This document shows positions 24,224 through 34,400 of a stretch of 64,000 nucleotides of DNA, piece after piece. Position numbers and translations under genes: made by a program. Source of the stretch: Rufibacter latericius (GTDB lineage: Bacteria > Bacteroidota > Bacteroidia > Cytophagales > Hymenobacteraceae); NCBI RefSeq assembly GCF_003721515.1, contig NZ_RJJD01000002.1, positions 310,001 to 374,000 of the forward strand. The letters are read 5' to 3'. Within the stretch, counting starts at the first letter, position 1. Every line of letters begins with the position of its first letter. Below the pieces are notes generated by a model. It made no database searches and was not told the DNA's origin. It was given only the letters and a program-made list of their open reading frames with translations.

Positions 24224-24991
24224 TTACAAGGTTTGGTAATAGGAGGCTACTTTGATTAAATCGGCCTCAGAACTCATGGACAGTTTCTGGCTGGAGATAT
24301 ACGCCTTCAGCTTATCGGCCTGATTAGGCAGCGCCTCCACCATGGACTTCTTGTTCAACTTTACCCGCTGCATTTTGCCGTTTGCTACCACGTAATAGTT
24401 GGTTTCGTTAACAAGCTCATCATAGGTCTGGCCAGCGCTGTAAGGTCCTTTGAAGTTGGCTTCCACTTTCTTTTTCGCAATTCTTTTCACCAGGGCCACT
24501 TTCCCGTCTTTACTGTCATGCAGCACGGCAAAGAACTCATTGGCTAAGGTGGGGTCAAACGCCTGCGCTTCACTGATTCTTCTGAACTCCAGGGGATTTC
24601 CGCCGGTAGGCAGATTCAAACTAAACGAGATCACCGGGGAGGTACTTATTTGCAGGGTGTCTTTAGAGTTGGGGGAAACGGCTACCAAAAGGTTTGAAAA
24701 CACATCATACTTCAACTGAAGGTCTTTTATGATCTGGGTCTTACCCGTATTCCCAGCTTTCAACTCAATTTGTCCAGGAGCCCAGGCATCCATGAAAAAG
24801 GGACTACCTTTCAGGCCTTCGTACCGGTTGTCATACAAGCGTACGGTCGCTGAATTCCCTCCTGCAGCCAGTGCATCCAGGTTCATTTGCGCGGCGGCAC
24901 CTAGTGGGGCATTGGTCTGCGAAAAAGCGATGGAGGCATCCATAAGGCCTAATGCAAGGAAAACGGTACCTTTTAAGGCAGGAATTTTCAT
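24224..24991 (-). CDS. secreted protein of unknown function
   Basis: The 255-residue protein has a Sec-type signal peptide (MKIPALKGTVFLALGLMDASIAFSQ). The rest is mixed beta/alpha, with RLYDNRYEGLKGSPFFMDAW near residue 52 and a helical C-terminus (ADKLKAYISSQKLSM). No family or catalytic motif is recognised. It is transcribed alone, convergent with the M14 pair and divergent from a small lipoprotein gene. It is likely periplasmic or outer-membrane associated. Confidence 0.7.
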   Translation of the reverse strand: MKIPALKGTVFLALGLMDASIAFSQTNAPLGAAAQMNLDALAAGGNSATVRLYDNRYEGLKGSPFFMDAWAPGQIELKAGNTGKTQIIKDLQLKYDVFSNLLVAVSPNSKDTLQISTSPVISFSLNLPTGGNPLEFRRISEAQAFDPTLANEFFAVLHDSKDGKVALVKRIAKKKVEANFKGPYSAGQTYDELVNETNYYVVANGKMQRVKLNKKSMVEALPNQADKLKAYISSQKLSMSSEADLIKVASYYQTL

Positions 24992-25121
24992 AAATTCAGG
25001 TTAAACATAGAAGCAGGAACAATGACCAATATATACTTTTTCGTTGATTAATTAAATGAAGTTAAGCGGGTTTGTCTCTTCTGCTTTTTCAAAACGAAAA
25101 AAAAAATGACATTTTTACACC

Positions 25122-25379
25122 ATGATAAAGTATGTAAACAAAAACGCCTTTTCCTTTTTTACCCTTGTTCTGGCTTTTTCAGCCCTTTCATGCCGCCCGG
25201 CTTGTCCCATTAATTCCTGCCAAACCCGCATGGTGCACCGCCACGGCGAGGGAGAGTACAGGGGTATGCCATGGTACAAAAAACAGAATCCCAGAATAGG
25301 GGAGAAGCTTCAGAAACCCTCCAAGGAAATGCAAAAAGAATTGGACGGAAAGAGTAGCCGTAAGAAGTCCAAAAATTAG
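25122..25379 (+). CDS. small lipoprotein
   Basis: The 85-residue protein has a lipoprotein signal (FFTLVLAFSALSC, Cys about residue 24) followed by a Cys-containing segment (RPACPINSCQTRMVHRHGEG) and a strongly basic C-terminus (KSSRKKSKN). The three further cysteines after the lipobox region and the His pair could bind metal, but this is speculative. It lies 70 bp upstream of gyrA on the same strand. Function unknown. Confidence 0.7.
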   Translation: MIKYVNKNAFSFFTLVLAFSALSCRPACPINSCQTRMVHRHGEGEYRGMPWYKKQNPRIGEKLQKPSKEMQKELDGKSSRKKSKN

Positions 25380-25449
25380 CAAATCACTATCTTTTTTCGT
25401 AATTTGCAGGCTTATAAATAGTACTAATATTAAGCTCTATTGAAGTAAA

Positions 25450-28089
25450 ATGGCAGAAAACGAGCGGATAATTCCCATCAACATAGAAGACGAAATGCGC
25501 GGGGCGTACATTGACTATTCAATGTCCGTAATCATTTCCCGGGCTCTTCCGGATGTGCGGGACGGCCTTAAACCAGTGCACCGCCGCGTGTTGTATGGGA
25601 TGTCTGAATTAGGAGTTTCCTATAACAAAGCATACAAGAAATCGGCCAGGATTGTAGGAGAGGTTCTGGGGAAATATCACCCGCACGGTGACTCCTCTGT
25701 ATATGACACCATGGTCCGGATGGCCCAGCCCTGGTCACTCCGGTACCCCTTGGTAGACGGACAAGGCAACTTCGGTTCCATTGACGGTGACTCCCCGGCG
25801 GCTATGCGTTATACCGAGGCCCGCCTCAAGCGCATCGCCGATGAACTTTTGGCCGATCTGGAGAAAAACACGGTAGACTTCGTTCCCAACTTTGACGACT
25901 CGCTCAAAGAGCCTAGCGTTTTCCCGGCGAAATTCCCAAACCTGCTGGTAAACGGAACCTCCGGTATTGCGGTGGGTATGGCCACCAACATGGCGCCCCA
26001 CAACCTGACCGAGGTAGTGAACGGCACCATCGCCTTCATTGACAACCCAGAAATCACCGTGGCCGAGCTGATGAAATACATCACGGCTCCGGATTTCCCT
26101 ACAGGTGGTATCATCTTCGGGTATGACGGTGTGAAGAACGCGTTTGAGACCGGTCGGGGCCGCGTAATCGTGCGTGCGAAAGCCGTTATCGAAACCACCA
26201 AGACCGGCAAAGACCAGATCATTGTCACCGAGATCCCTTACATGGTGAACAAGGCGGCTATGATTGAGAAAACCGCCGCTCTTATCAACGAGAAGAAAAT
26301 AGAAGGCATCTCTGACCTGCGCGATGAATCTGACCGCGAGGGTCTGCGCATTGTATATGACCTGAAGCGTGACGCCGTTGCCAATGTGGTGTTAAACAAC
26401 CTGTTCAAATACACCCAACTACAGTCTTCTTTCGGGGTAAACAACGTGGCTCTGGTGGGTGGCCGTCCGATGACGCTCAACCTGAAAGACCTGATCAAGC
26501 ACTTCGTGGAGCACCGTCATGAGGTGGTAATCCGGAGAACCGAGTTTGAACTGGAGGAAGCCCGCAAACGCGCGCACATTCTGGAAGGTTTGCTTATCGC
26601 TTTGGACAACTTGGATGAAGTGATCAACCTTATCCGGGCATCGCGTGACCCTGAGGTTGCCCGTGCCGGTTTGATTGAGCGTTTCCAGCTTTCCGATATC
26701 CAAGCCCGTGCTATTCTGGAGATGCGTCTACAGCGCTTGACTGGTCTGGAGCGTGACAAAATTGAGAAAGAATACGCTGAACTGAAACAACTCATAGATT
26801 ACCTGATCAATGTGTTGGCAGATGAAGGCCTCCGGATGGAAATCATCAAGCAGGAGCTTTCTGACATCAGAGACCGCTACGGTGATGAACGCCGCACCTC
26901 TATTGAGATGATGTCAAGCGACATCTCCCTGGAAGACATGATCCCGGATGAGAACATGGTGATCACCATTTCGCACGAAGGATACGTGAAAAGAACCCCA
27001 TTGACCGAGTACCGCAGCCAAAGCAGGGGCGGGGTTGGTTCAAGAGGAGCCGCTACTTCCAAGCAAGACGACTTCACCGAGCACTTGTTCATCGCCAGTA
27101 CCCACAACTACCTGCTCATCTTCACCGAGGCAGGGAAAGTATTCTGGTTGAAAGTATACGAGGTACCCGAAGGCGGAAAAACCACCAAGGGCCGCGCCAT
27201 CCAGAACCTGATCAACATTGAGCGGGAAGACAAGGTACGCGCCGTAATCAACGTAAGCGGACTTAAGAACCCAGATTACGTGTTGAACAACTACCTGGTG
27301 TTCTGTACCGAGCAAGGCACGATCAAGAAAACGCCTCTGGAGGCTTATTCAAGACCAAGACAAGCCGGTATTCAGGCCATCACCATTAACGAAGGCGATC
27401 GCTTGCTGGACGTTCAGTTGACCAACGGAGCCAATGATGTGATCATTGCTTTGCGTTCTGGCCGTGCTGTAAGGTTCAACGAGGAGAAAGTACGTACCAT
27501 GGGACGTACTGCCGCCGGGGTAAGGGGTATTACGCTGGCTGGCGAAGATGACAAAGTTGTTGGTATGGTTTGTGTACACAACCCAGATACCAATTTATTG
27601 GTGGTTTCTGAAAAAGGCTTCGGAAAACGCTCCTCACTGGAAGAGTACCGGATCACTAACCGCGGGGGTAAAGGGGTGAAAACCCTGAACGTCACCGAGA
27701 AAACCGGTCATCTGGTAGCCATCATGGGAGTTATTGACACCGATGACCTCATGATCATCAATCGTTCTGGTATCACTATCCGGTTACGGGTGGCTGATTT
27801 AAGAATCATTGGTCGGGTATCACAAGGCGTACGTTTGATCAGGCTGAACGAAGGAGATGAAATCTCATCGGTAGCCAAGATTGAGGTAGAAGACAAGGCG
27901 GAAGTAGTGCTGAATGAGTCTGACTTACCGGCATCGGAAGTTCCGCTTGATGAAGCTTTAAACCCGGAGGATTTGATTGACCCGATTGCCGAAGACGATG
28001 TAGAAGAAGAGGAAGAACTGGAAGACGATGTGATTGATCCGGAAACCTCCTCAGATCTTCTGGACCCGGATACGTTAAGTGAGAACTAA
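25450..28089 (+). CDS. gyrA: DNA gyrase subunit A
   Basis: The 879-residue protein is the breakage-reunion subunit of DNA gyrase, which with GyrB introduces negative supercoils. The N-terminal [27 protein letters not shown], the quinolone-determining segment [17 protein letters not shown] with Ser at the usual position, and the catalytic Tyr121 in AAMRYTEAR are all present. The C-terminal domain has repeated pinwheel blades; its GyrA-box position reads [10 protein letters not shown] (about residue 520), diverged from the classical QRRGGRGKG. The final 60 residues are strongly acidic ([14 protein letters not shown]). Identity as GyrA rather than ParC rests on overall sequence and length. Confidence 0.95.
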   Translation: MAENERIIPINIEDEMRGAYIDYSMSVIISRALPDVRDGLKPVHRRVLYGMSELGVSYNKAYKKSARIVGEVLGKYHPHGDSSVYDTMVRMAQPWSLRYPLVDGQGNFGSIDGDSPAAMRYTEARLKRIADELLADLEKNTVDFVPNFDDSLKEPSVFPAKFPNLLVNGTSGIAVGMATNMAPHNLTEVVNGTIAFIDNPEITVAELMKYITAPDFPTGGIIFGYDGVKNAFETGRGRVIVRAKAVIETTKTGKDQIIVTEIPYMVNKAAMIEKTAALINEKKIEGISDLRDESDREGLRIVYDLKRDAVANVVLNNLFKYTQLQSSFGVNNVALVGGRPMTLNLKDLIKHFVEHRHEVVIRRTEFELEEARKRAHILEGLLIALDNLDEVINLIRASRDPEVARAGLIERFQLSDIQARAILEMRLQRLTGLERDKIEKEYAELKQLIDYLINVLADEGLRMEIIKQELSDIRDRYGDERRTSIEMMSSDISLEDMIPDENMVITISHEGYVKRTPLTEYRSQSRGGVGSRGAATSKQDDFTEHLFIASTHNYLLIFTEAGKVFWLKVYEVPEGGKTTKGRAIQNLINIEREDKVRAVINVSGLKNPDYVLNNYLVFCTEQGTIKKTPLEAYSRPRQAGIQAITINEGDRLLDVQLTNGANDVIIALRSGRAVRFNEEKVRTMGRTAAGVRGITLAGEDDKVVGMVCVHNPDTNLLVVSEKGFGKRSSLEEYRITNRGGKGVKTLNVTEKTGHLVAIMGVIDTDDLMIINRSGITIRLRVADLRIIGRVSQGVRLIRLNEGDEISSVAKIEVEDKAEVVLNESDLPASEVPLDEALNPEDLIDPIAEDDVEEEEELEDDVIDPETSSDLLDPDTLSEN

Positions 28090-28149
28090 TTTTTTATCCT
28101 TCTAGTTTAACATAAAACAACACAAACAACCCCTAATTTAAAGAAAACA

Positions 28150-29301
28150 ATGAAAAAGTTTCTTTTAACAGCAGCAGCGGTGCTCTCCATGCAGTTGGCA
28201 TTTGCACAAACTTCTGCGGTCACCAATGCCATCATGTACCAGCAAAAAGGTACGTTAGATAAGGCAAAAGAAGAAATTGACAAAGCCGTAGTACACGAGA
28301 AAACTGCCAACAATGCCAAAGCCTGGTATTACAAAGGAGTGATTTACTCAGATATGGCTAATCACCCTGTCTATGGTAAACTGATGGACCCAGCCGAGGC
28401 TTCTAAGCAGGCGTATGAGGCGTTCTCTAAAGTTCCAGCCCTGGAAACCAAGAAAAAGGAGTTCACTGAGGAAGCCAACAAGCGCAAAGAAGCTCTGATG
28501 AACAACATGTATGCCTTCGCCCTGAATGCGGGTGTGGAGCACTACAACAACAAGAAGTTTGCCGATGCCCAAAAGGCGTATATGCAAGCGATCACCTACA
28601 AGCCAGAAGACACTACTGCGTACATCTATGCCGCTTACGCAGCGGCCGGTGCTGAGGATTATGCCTCTGCCAAACAACTGTACACCCAGTTAGTAGATAA
28701 GAACTTGGCTTCTGCGGCCGTATATGGTCAGTTGCTGTACATTGCGAACAACGTAGAGAAGAATGAGAAAGAGGCGTTGGCTGTGTTGGAGAAAGCCCGC
28801 GCCAAATACCCTAACAACCGTGATTTCATGTTACAGGAACTTGACCTGTACCTGAAATCAGGCCGTGAGAAGGAAAGCATGGACAAACTGGATGCGGCCA
28901 TCAAAGCAGATCCCACCAATGCCAACCTGTACACTGTGCGCGGAAACATCCTGGAGAGACTGAAGAAACCAGAGGAGGCACTGGCGTCTTACCAGAAAGC
29001 TGCTGAAATTGACCCAAACAACTTCGATGCTCAGTACAACCTGGGGGTTTACTACTTCAACAAAGGCGCGAACCTGAACAACAAAGCCAACAAAATGAGC
29101 CTGGCCGAGTACCAGAAGAGCGGTAAGGCAGTTCAGGCCGAAGCTAAGAAGTACTTCGCCCAAGCCATGCCTTACTTTGAAGGTGCTTTGAAAGTACAGC
29201 CTAAAGACCGTACTACTGTTCAGTCACTTCTGAAAGTTTACACTGCTCTTGACAAAACCGCCGATGCCAAGCGCATGGATGCTTTGTTGCAGACTCTGTA
29301 A
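28150..29301 (+). CDS. secreted TPR-repeat protein
   Basis: The 383-residue protein has a Sec signal peptide (MKKFLLTAAAVLSMQLAFAQ) and at least five tetratricopeptide repeats, for example ADAQKAYMQAITYKPEDTTA, ANLYTVRGNILERLKKPEEA and ALASYQKAAEIDPNNFDAQY, extending to the C-terminus. It is probably a periplasmic scaffold. It starts 60 bp downstream of gyrA and ends at a strong terminator, so read-through from gyrA is possible. Confidence 0.85.
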   Translation: MKKFLLTAAAVLSMQLAFAQTSAVTNAIMYQQKGTLDKAKEEIDKAVVHEKTANNAKAWYYKGVIYSDMANHPVYGKLMDPAEASKQAYEAFSKVPALETKKKEFTEEANKRKEALMNNMYAFALNAGVEHYNNKKFADAQKAYMQAITYKPEDTTAYIYAAYAAAGAEDYASAKQLYTQLVDKNLASAAVYGQLLYIANNVEKNEKEALAVLEKARAKYPNNRDFMLQELDLYLKSGREKESMDKLDAAIKADPTNANLYTVRGNILERLKKPEEALASYQKAAEIDPNNFDAQYNLGVYYFNKGANLNNKANKMSLAEYQKSGKAVQAEAKKYFAQAMPYFEGALKVQPKDRTTVQSLLKVYTALDKTADAKRMDALLQTL

Positions 29302-29320
29302 TTCCCTCACTATATACTTC

Positions 29321-29353
29321 AAAAAAGGGGCTCATACGGGAGCCCCTTTTTTT
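29321..29353 (+). terminator. terminator after the TPR gene
   Basis: AAAAAAGGGGCTC (29321-29333) pairs with GAGCCCCTTTTTT (29340-29352) over a 6-nt loop and runs into Ts. It is a textbook intrinsic terminator. Confidence 0.88.
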
Positions 29354-29355
29354 AT

Positions 29356-29382
29356 GCCCTTTTTCCAAAACAGGCCTAAAAC
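29356..29382. repeat. dispersed intergenic palindrome, copy 6
   Basis: GCCCTTTTTCCAAAACAGG continuing CCTAAAAC, immediately after the terminator of the TPR gene. Confidence 0.6.
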
Positions 29383-29459
29383 GAAACCAAAAAGACGGAA
29401 AACTCTATAAGGTTAGAACACTTTCAAAACTAGTTTTATCTTGAGTAAAATTTTGATTT

Positions 29460-29858
29460 ATGCCAGCCGAAAAAGCCATTGCAATTATCGCGCATGACGG
29501 AAAAAAGGCAGAAATGGTAGCCTTTGTGAAAGACCATTCAGTCCTCTTCCAGAAAACCAAATTAGTAGCCACCGGTACCACCGGGCAATATGTAGAACAG
29601 ATCGGGCTTAAGGTGAAGAAGCTGCTCTCGGGTCCTAAAGGCGGTGACGCTCAGATAGCAAGCCTGGTAGCGGAAGGGAAGGTGCATGCAGTGCTGTTCT
29701 TTCGAGATCCGTTGGGCAAACACCCGCATGAACCCGATGTGCAGATGCTAATGCGCCTTTGCGATCTCCATAATGTGCCGCTGGCTACTAATCCGGCTAC
29801 TGCCAGGCTGTTGGTAAAAGGCTTTGAGTTAGAACAGGGTCAAAACAGAATTTCCTGA
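29460..29858 (+). CDS. mgsA: methylglyoxal synthase
   Basis: The enzyme converts dihydroxyacetone phosphate to methylglyoxal and phosphate, a glycolytic bypass. The 132-residue protein has the family length and motifs: IAIIAHDGKK, LVATGTTG (phosphate binding), LSGPKGGDAQIA with the catalytic Asp, VLFFRDPLGKHPHEPDVQML and LATNPATA. It has no leader peptide and is cytosolic. It is a single gene between a terminator and a lipoprotein gene. Confidence 0.93.
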   Translation: MPAEKAIAIIAHDGKKAEMVAFVKDHSVLFQKTKLVATGTTGQYVEQIGLKVKKLLSGPKGGDAQIASLVAEGKVHAVLFFRDPLGKHPHEPDVQMLMRLCDLHNVPLATNPATARLLVKGFELEQGQNRIS

Positions 29859-29937
29859 TTATTCATCTTTTCGGGTCACTTCAAACCAAATCTACTGAAT
29901 CCAGTACATTACTTAGATGTACTAACGGTTGATCGTG

Positions 29938-30501
29938 ATGAAGAAAAATAGATGGATACCTTTGGCAATTCTGCTGGCGATTATTCTAAATGCCTGTAGT
30001 AGTTCTATTAAGGTGATGAATACCCAAGCGGCTCCGGATTTTAATTTGACTTCGTACAAGACTTTTGGCTTTGCCCAAGACAATGCCTTGGCCGTAGGAG
30101 ATAGCATTGAAATCCCGGCTGAACACTTGGCTTTATTCCAAAGGGAAGTAAGCCGGCAACTGGAGCAACGGGGTTTAACCCAAACGTCCACAAACCCGGA
30201 CTTATTGGTGAATCTAGGTATTGTGGTGGCAGAGAAGACCCAAACCCGCCAAACAGATTTCAGAACAGATGCCCCGTATTATTCAGGGCAGCGGCGGTAC
30301 TCCTGGAAAAGCAAGGAAGTAGAAGTTGGCCGTTACAAAGAAGGCACCATATCGGTGCATCTGGTGAACAACGCCCAGAATGCTCTTGTCTGGAGTTCCG
30401 AAGCAGAAGCAGTGGTTCCCAGAAAAGCCGAGAAGGTACAGGAAAAGATCACTGAAGGTGTAGAAAAACTTTTCAGTTCACTATTACCAACTGCCAAATA
30501 A
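29938..30501 (+). CDS. DUF4136 lipoprotein
   Basis: The frame opens with a TTG at 29929, but ATG 29938 gives the natural lipoprotein signal MKKNRWIPLAILLAIILNACSS (lipobox LNAC). The mature part has the DUF4136 pattern (LTSYKTFGFAQ near the start, REVSRQLEQRGLTQTSTNPDLLVNLG in the middle, and a basic helical C-terminus). Such proteins are small lipid-anchored envelope proteins of unknown function. A long perfect hairpin follows the stop. Confidence 0.85.
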   Translation: MKKNRWIPLAILLAIILNACSSSIKVMNTQAAPDFNLTSYKTFGFAQDNALAVGDSIEIPAEHLALFQREVSRQLEQRGLTQTSTNPDLLVNLGIVVAEKTQTRQTDFRTDAPYYSGQRRYSWKSKEVEVGRYKEGTISVHLVNNAQNALVWSSEAEAVVPRKAEKVQEKITEGVEKLFSSLLPTAK

Positions 30502-30534
30502 GAGGAAGGAAAAGCGAAGAAAGTCCTTAATTAT

Positions 30535-30578
30535 GTTAACTAAAAAGCCTCTTTCTTTAAAGAGGCTTTTTAGTTAAC
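30535..30578. terminator. 20-bp perfect hairpin terminator
   Basis: GTTAACTAAAAAGCCTCTTT (30535-30554) pairs perfectly with 30559-30578 over a 4-nt loop. The A/T-rich lower stem supplies the U tract in both directions. It lies between the convergent DUF4136 and TerB-like genes. Confidence 0.85.
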
Positions 30579-30605
30579 AGGGAACAGGGAGCATACTGTA
30601 TAGTA

Positions 30606-30633
30606 GCCTCTTTTCTAAAAATAGGCCATAAAC
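30606..30633. repeat. dispersed intergenic palindrome, copy 7
   Basis: GCCTCTTTTCTAAAAATAGG continuing CCATAAAC, between the shared terminator and the end of the TerB-like gene. Confidence 0.55.
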
Positions 30634-30646
30634 ATCTTAATGGGCT

Positions 30647-31027
30647 TTAAGACTTGCCTAATTCTTGAATAAATTCATCCAGCATGTCTTGACTGTAGCC
30701 AATTCTTCGGGCATACTCCAGGCAAAGGTTGTATTCGTTTTTGTCAACCACTCCGTCTTGCAGCACCATCATGACAAGGCTTTGCAGCTCCATTGTTTTC
30801 TGCAGGCCGTCTTCAGGGATAATAAAGGATAGCAGGGAAAGGTTATCGGCAATGGGCGCAGTATCTTCCTCCGTTAAGTTAAGCCGCCTTCCAATATTGA
30901 CCAGGAAATCACTTTCTTGCTGATCTAAATAGTTATCAGCTATAGCAACTAAAATGAGGTTCTGAAAAAAGGAGAGCTTTTTCTGTTTTGTATTAAGAAG
31001 TTCATCGAAGGATGTTTGGGTAGCCAT
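30647..31027 (-). CDS. TerB-like helical protein
   Basis: The 126-residue protein is all-helical with the pattern FFQNLILVAIADNYLDQQESDFLVNIGRRLNL followed by a second half SLVMMVLQDGVVDKNEYNLCLEYARRIGY, which matches the TerB/DjlA-type fold where two acidic loops (DNYLDQQE and DGVVDKNE) bind metal. Function is unknown; such proteins occur in stress and membrane contexts. It is cytosolic and transcribed alone, with an AT-rich upstream region. Confidence 0.65.
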   Translation of the reverse strand: MATQTSFDELLNTKQKKLSFFQNLILVAIADNYLDQQESDFLVNIGRRLNLTEEDTAPIADNLSLLSFIIPEDGLQKTMELQSLVMMVLQDGVVDKNEYNLCLEYARRIGYSQDMLDEFIQELGKS

Positions 31028-31456
31028 AATGAATCAAGTTGATTTACCTTAGACTACCGCAAAAAGAGGATGAAGGTTGTGTGCACTTGAAAATCAGTAT
31101 TGATGGAGGTTTGTTACAACCTCAAAGTCTAAATCTATACTTACTTAAAAGCGCCATTGAAATTGTAAATGTTAAGCTTATCATCAAAATCTAAGTAGGA
31201 GAAGTTCTTTCAAAACTTTACTTAACATAATATAAATTATAAGACTTTTAAGTATACTTGAGAACAGAGGCTTATAGCTTATTATATGTTAAGTAAAGCT
31301 TCAGTTTTAATTCTATAATATAGAATCTACATTGCTTTGAACCTTAAAGAACATCGTTAAGCAATTTAGTAGATTAATAACCTTAGCGCCTATAGCAAGA
31401 TTCCATTCATATACCATTTAATTTTAAGATGAAATCCTTCAAGAGCCTTACTCCAG
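31028..31456. other. AT-rich intergenic region with long inverted repeat
   Basis: About 430 bp that is conspicuously AT-rich against its neighbours. It carries an inverted repeat CTTTACTTAACATA (31216-31229) and TATGTTAAGTAAAG (31285-31298). No convincing reading frame, tRNA or exact promoter box is seen. It lies downstream of the patatin-like gene and upstream of the TerB-like gene. Confidence 0.5.
31216..31298. repeat. 14-bp perfect inverted repeat, 55-nt spacer
   Basis: Arms at 31216-31229 and 31285-31298 are perfect reverse complements, and near-pairing continues inward (ATATAA against TTATTA, TATAAG against CTTATA). It could be a regulatory hairpin, a terminator for the large operon, or the remains of a small mobile element; none is proven. 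Confidence 0.6.
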
Positions 31457-34400
31457 TTACCAACCAATTTTACCAAGGTATGGTCTGTTAATGCGTGCTC
31501 TTTGAATATTAGGAATGATAGACTCATGTAGGTTTGGTTTGAATAAGCCAAACTGAGCTCTTACCTGTTCATCATTCAAGGCAGATTCCATTATGTGCAA
31601 CCCTAATTTGCGATAGCTTTCAAACTGAGCCTCGCTGAAAAACTGGTCCCCTGTAGATTGGTGCGGGAATGCTGGAAATTTCAGGCTGTATTCCCGAACA
31701 TCTACTGCTTCGTCGCCGGTTATAGAAGACTTTAGGTAGATCAACTTACCTGAGGGTCTACCAATGGAGTCTTCCGGATACCAGATGTTCCCGATAGCGA
31801 AATGTTGGGCCGAATAAGAAGTTTCTTTGTTTCGGGTGGTGATGGGCGTTACGTCAATTTCTATATCAACCCCAAAATCTATACGGCACCTCCGGATGGC
31901 GTTGGCGAGGCCATCGCAGGTGAAGCGGTCATCCTGTTCTCCGTCTCCTAAAACAATCAGGCGGGTTCTCCGACGGACAAGTTCATATAAGCCCATGTTG
32001 TCAAAATGACCACCATCAGAAAGGCACACATAATCACGCCGGGTATCGGTTTTGCCTAAGAGGTCATAAATAAGGTAACCCAAACCGAACCTAGGGTCAG
32101 ACCGTTGCCAGTCGCTGCGCCGTGGATTGCCCATCCACCAGCCCAAGCGGGCATTGAATACGGTCATCAGGAATGCAGCCGTTGGAGAGGAATGGTAACC
32201 CTGGTTCGGGTTTGCCGCCGCGCCAGAAATGGCCATGGTGGTTCCAATGCCGGGTCCGCCCAATTTTTTTCCATTAGGATACGCATACTGTTCTGTAGGC
32301 CTGAAACCGTACTCAAAGGATTTTCCCGCAGAACTGATGGAAGGTCTAAGCCGGCAGAAATCAAACCCACAGTACAAGGGCGTAAACACAAAAGATTCGG
32401 CTTGGCGGTCCTGGCGGTCCAGTTCTGTGGCTTCGGTGGCATTTAAGGTGGTGTTGATTATCAGCAAGGGTCCTGGGTAGCCGAACTTCGTTCTTAATTT
32501 GGCAAGTTTAAGGTCATCTTTACTATCAAAACCGGTAAAATGATTGACGCTGGCTTCCCGTTCTGTGCGCCGGCGCGATGCAGCAAGGTATCCCCTCATC
32601 AGGCGGTTCCTATAAAAGTGGTGCATAGAAAATTCGTTCACCCCTACTCTCCAGGCCAGAAGGCTGGTGAGGGCGGCCAAAACAAGTAATAAACCAAATG
32701 CTTTAAAAAGTGAACTTCCCTGTATGCCCACGTGACGTACTATGTTTCCGATAACTTCTGAGGCAATAATCAACATGCCTACAATAAAGAGGTAAGGCGC
32801 AACCCGCACCAACAAATCCTTCCATTTAGAAGTTGTTGCTGAGGAGGACTGTTCAACTGGCGTAGCAGACCCAAAGGCGAACCTAACAGCTATTCCTATG
32901 AGGGCTACCCAGCTTCCTGCTAAGGGCAGTATATAGTCTTGGCCTACCTGAATGAGTCTGCCCCCTAAAAGGCAAACGGTTGATAGTAGAATCCACCCCA
33001 TAATGCCGCGGTGAACATCGGCCCCCATACGCCCCCACCACTCTCGTCTATCATCTGGAAAAAACTTGCCTAAGAGGGCCATCCTGATTACCACCGTAAA
33101 GCTCAGCACCTCCAAAACAAGCGGAGTACCTATGATAAAAGCCAGGTTCCCCAAAAACTCCTTTGAACTGATTAGCTCTTCAAAAGTAAAGGACCCGGTG
33201 TTTTCGCGCCAGGAAGGTGCATCCTTTGATAAAATGACTAAAGAATGCAGGGCATGCCAACCCAGTGCCAGTAACATGGTTCCGGCAAAGGCAGCCACCA
33301 CGGAGAACACCATCAGAAGGAAGATGGCCCAGGCTTGATATAGGCGGGATCGTTTAGGCAGGCAGGCATCATAGCGGCCCAACCCTGCCACCAGCAAAAG
33401 GCCTGCGGAGCCAACGTACGCGACTGGCAGAAGCAGGTAGAACCTATCCAGTATTGAAACGGAAGTATTTTCATCAGCCAGAATACCATTGGAGAAGAAC
33501 CAGCTGCTTACCATGAAAGCCGTTAGCAGACCTGTGACCAGCAATCCTCCGGTTATTAGGTACGTTTTCTTTTCTTCGATTAAGCTAGGTGGTGGCAGGT
33601 TTTTGGTGTAGGAATGCATGCCCCAACCAGCCAAAACAGCCCCGGCCAGAATAAAACCGCTCGTTACCCAGAGCACCGATTGCCGAGTGGTGCCTTCGGG
33701 CCAGAGTTGCTGCCACAGCAGGCAAAGACAAAGCCCTGCCACCAGAACGGTACAGAGTAACAGCATAATGACAACCTGGTTCAGTAAGGTATTTCTTAGC
33801 CAGGTCAAGCCCACGGTCCAGGAGTCAGCAGACATGATGCTATTGTTGGGAGCAAGATAGTTGCTGAACATGCGGAGCCAACGGATGGGCCTTACCTCCT
33901 CTCCCATGGGGTCAGCCGATTTTTCAGGGTTCAATCTATCCTGGACTTTCTGAATAGAGCCTTCTCTTTCAATCCAGGCCGAAAACCAAGACCCGATATA
34001 TCCGCCCCCGGAAACCGTTGAAAGGTAATCAAACTGGGTCAGTAACCCGGCTTTGGCCAGCCCCTGCAGAATGCCCAGGTTGAACGTGGCCGACCGAATT
34101 CCCCCGCCTGAAAAGGCGAGCGCCCGCAACCTCATGTCTGCCGCCTGCTTCAGCGGGCCTCCCCTTTTTACGGTTGGAGGTTGTTCCCGTAAGTTTCGGC
34201 TTTGGTGGATTTCCTGCAATTCTTCCCGGTAGACAGTCTCAAAAGGCAAAGGAACTTTCTGCTCTAGTAATTTTTGGACCAGGGCTTGGTCATCTTCGAG
34301 CAGGAGTTTGGCCTGTTCGTTTGAAGCCATTTTATCTTGAAGCTCTCGCTGTTTGATAGCATCGTACTCTCCTCCTCCCAATGCCAAAACAACCTGCACC

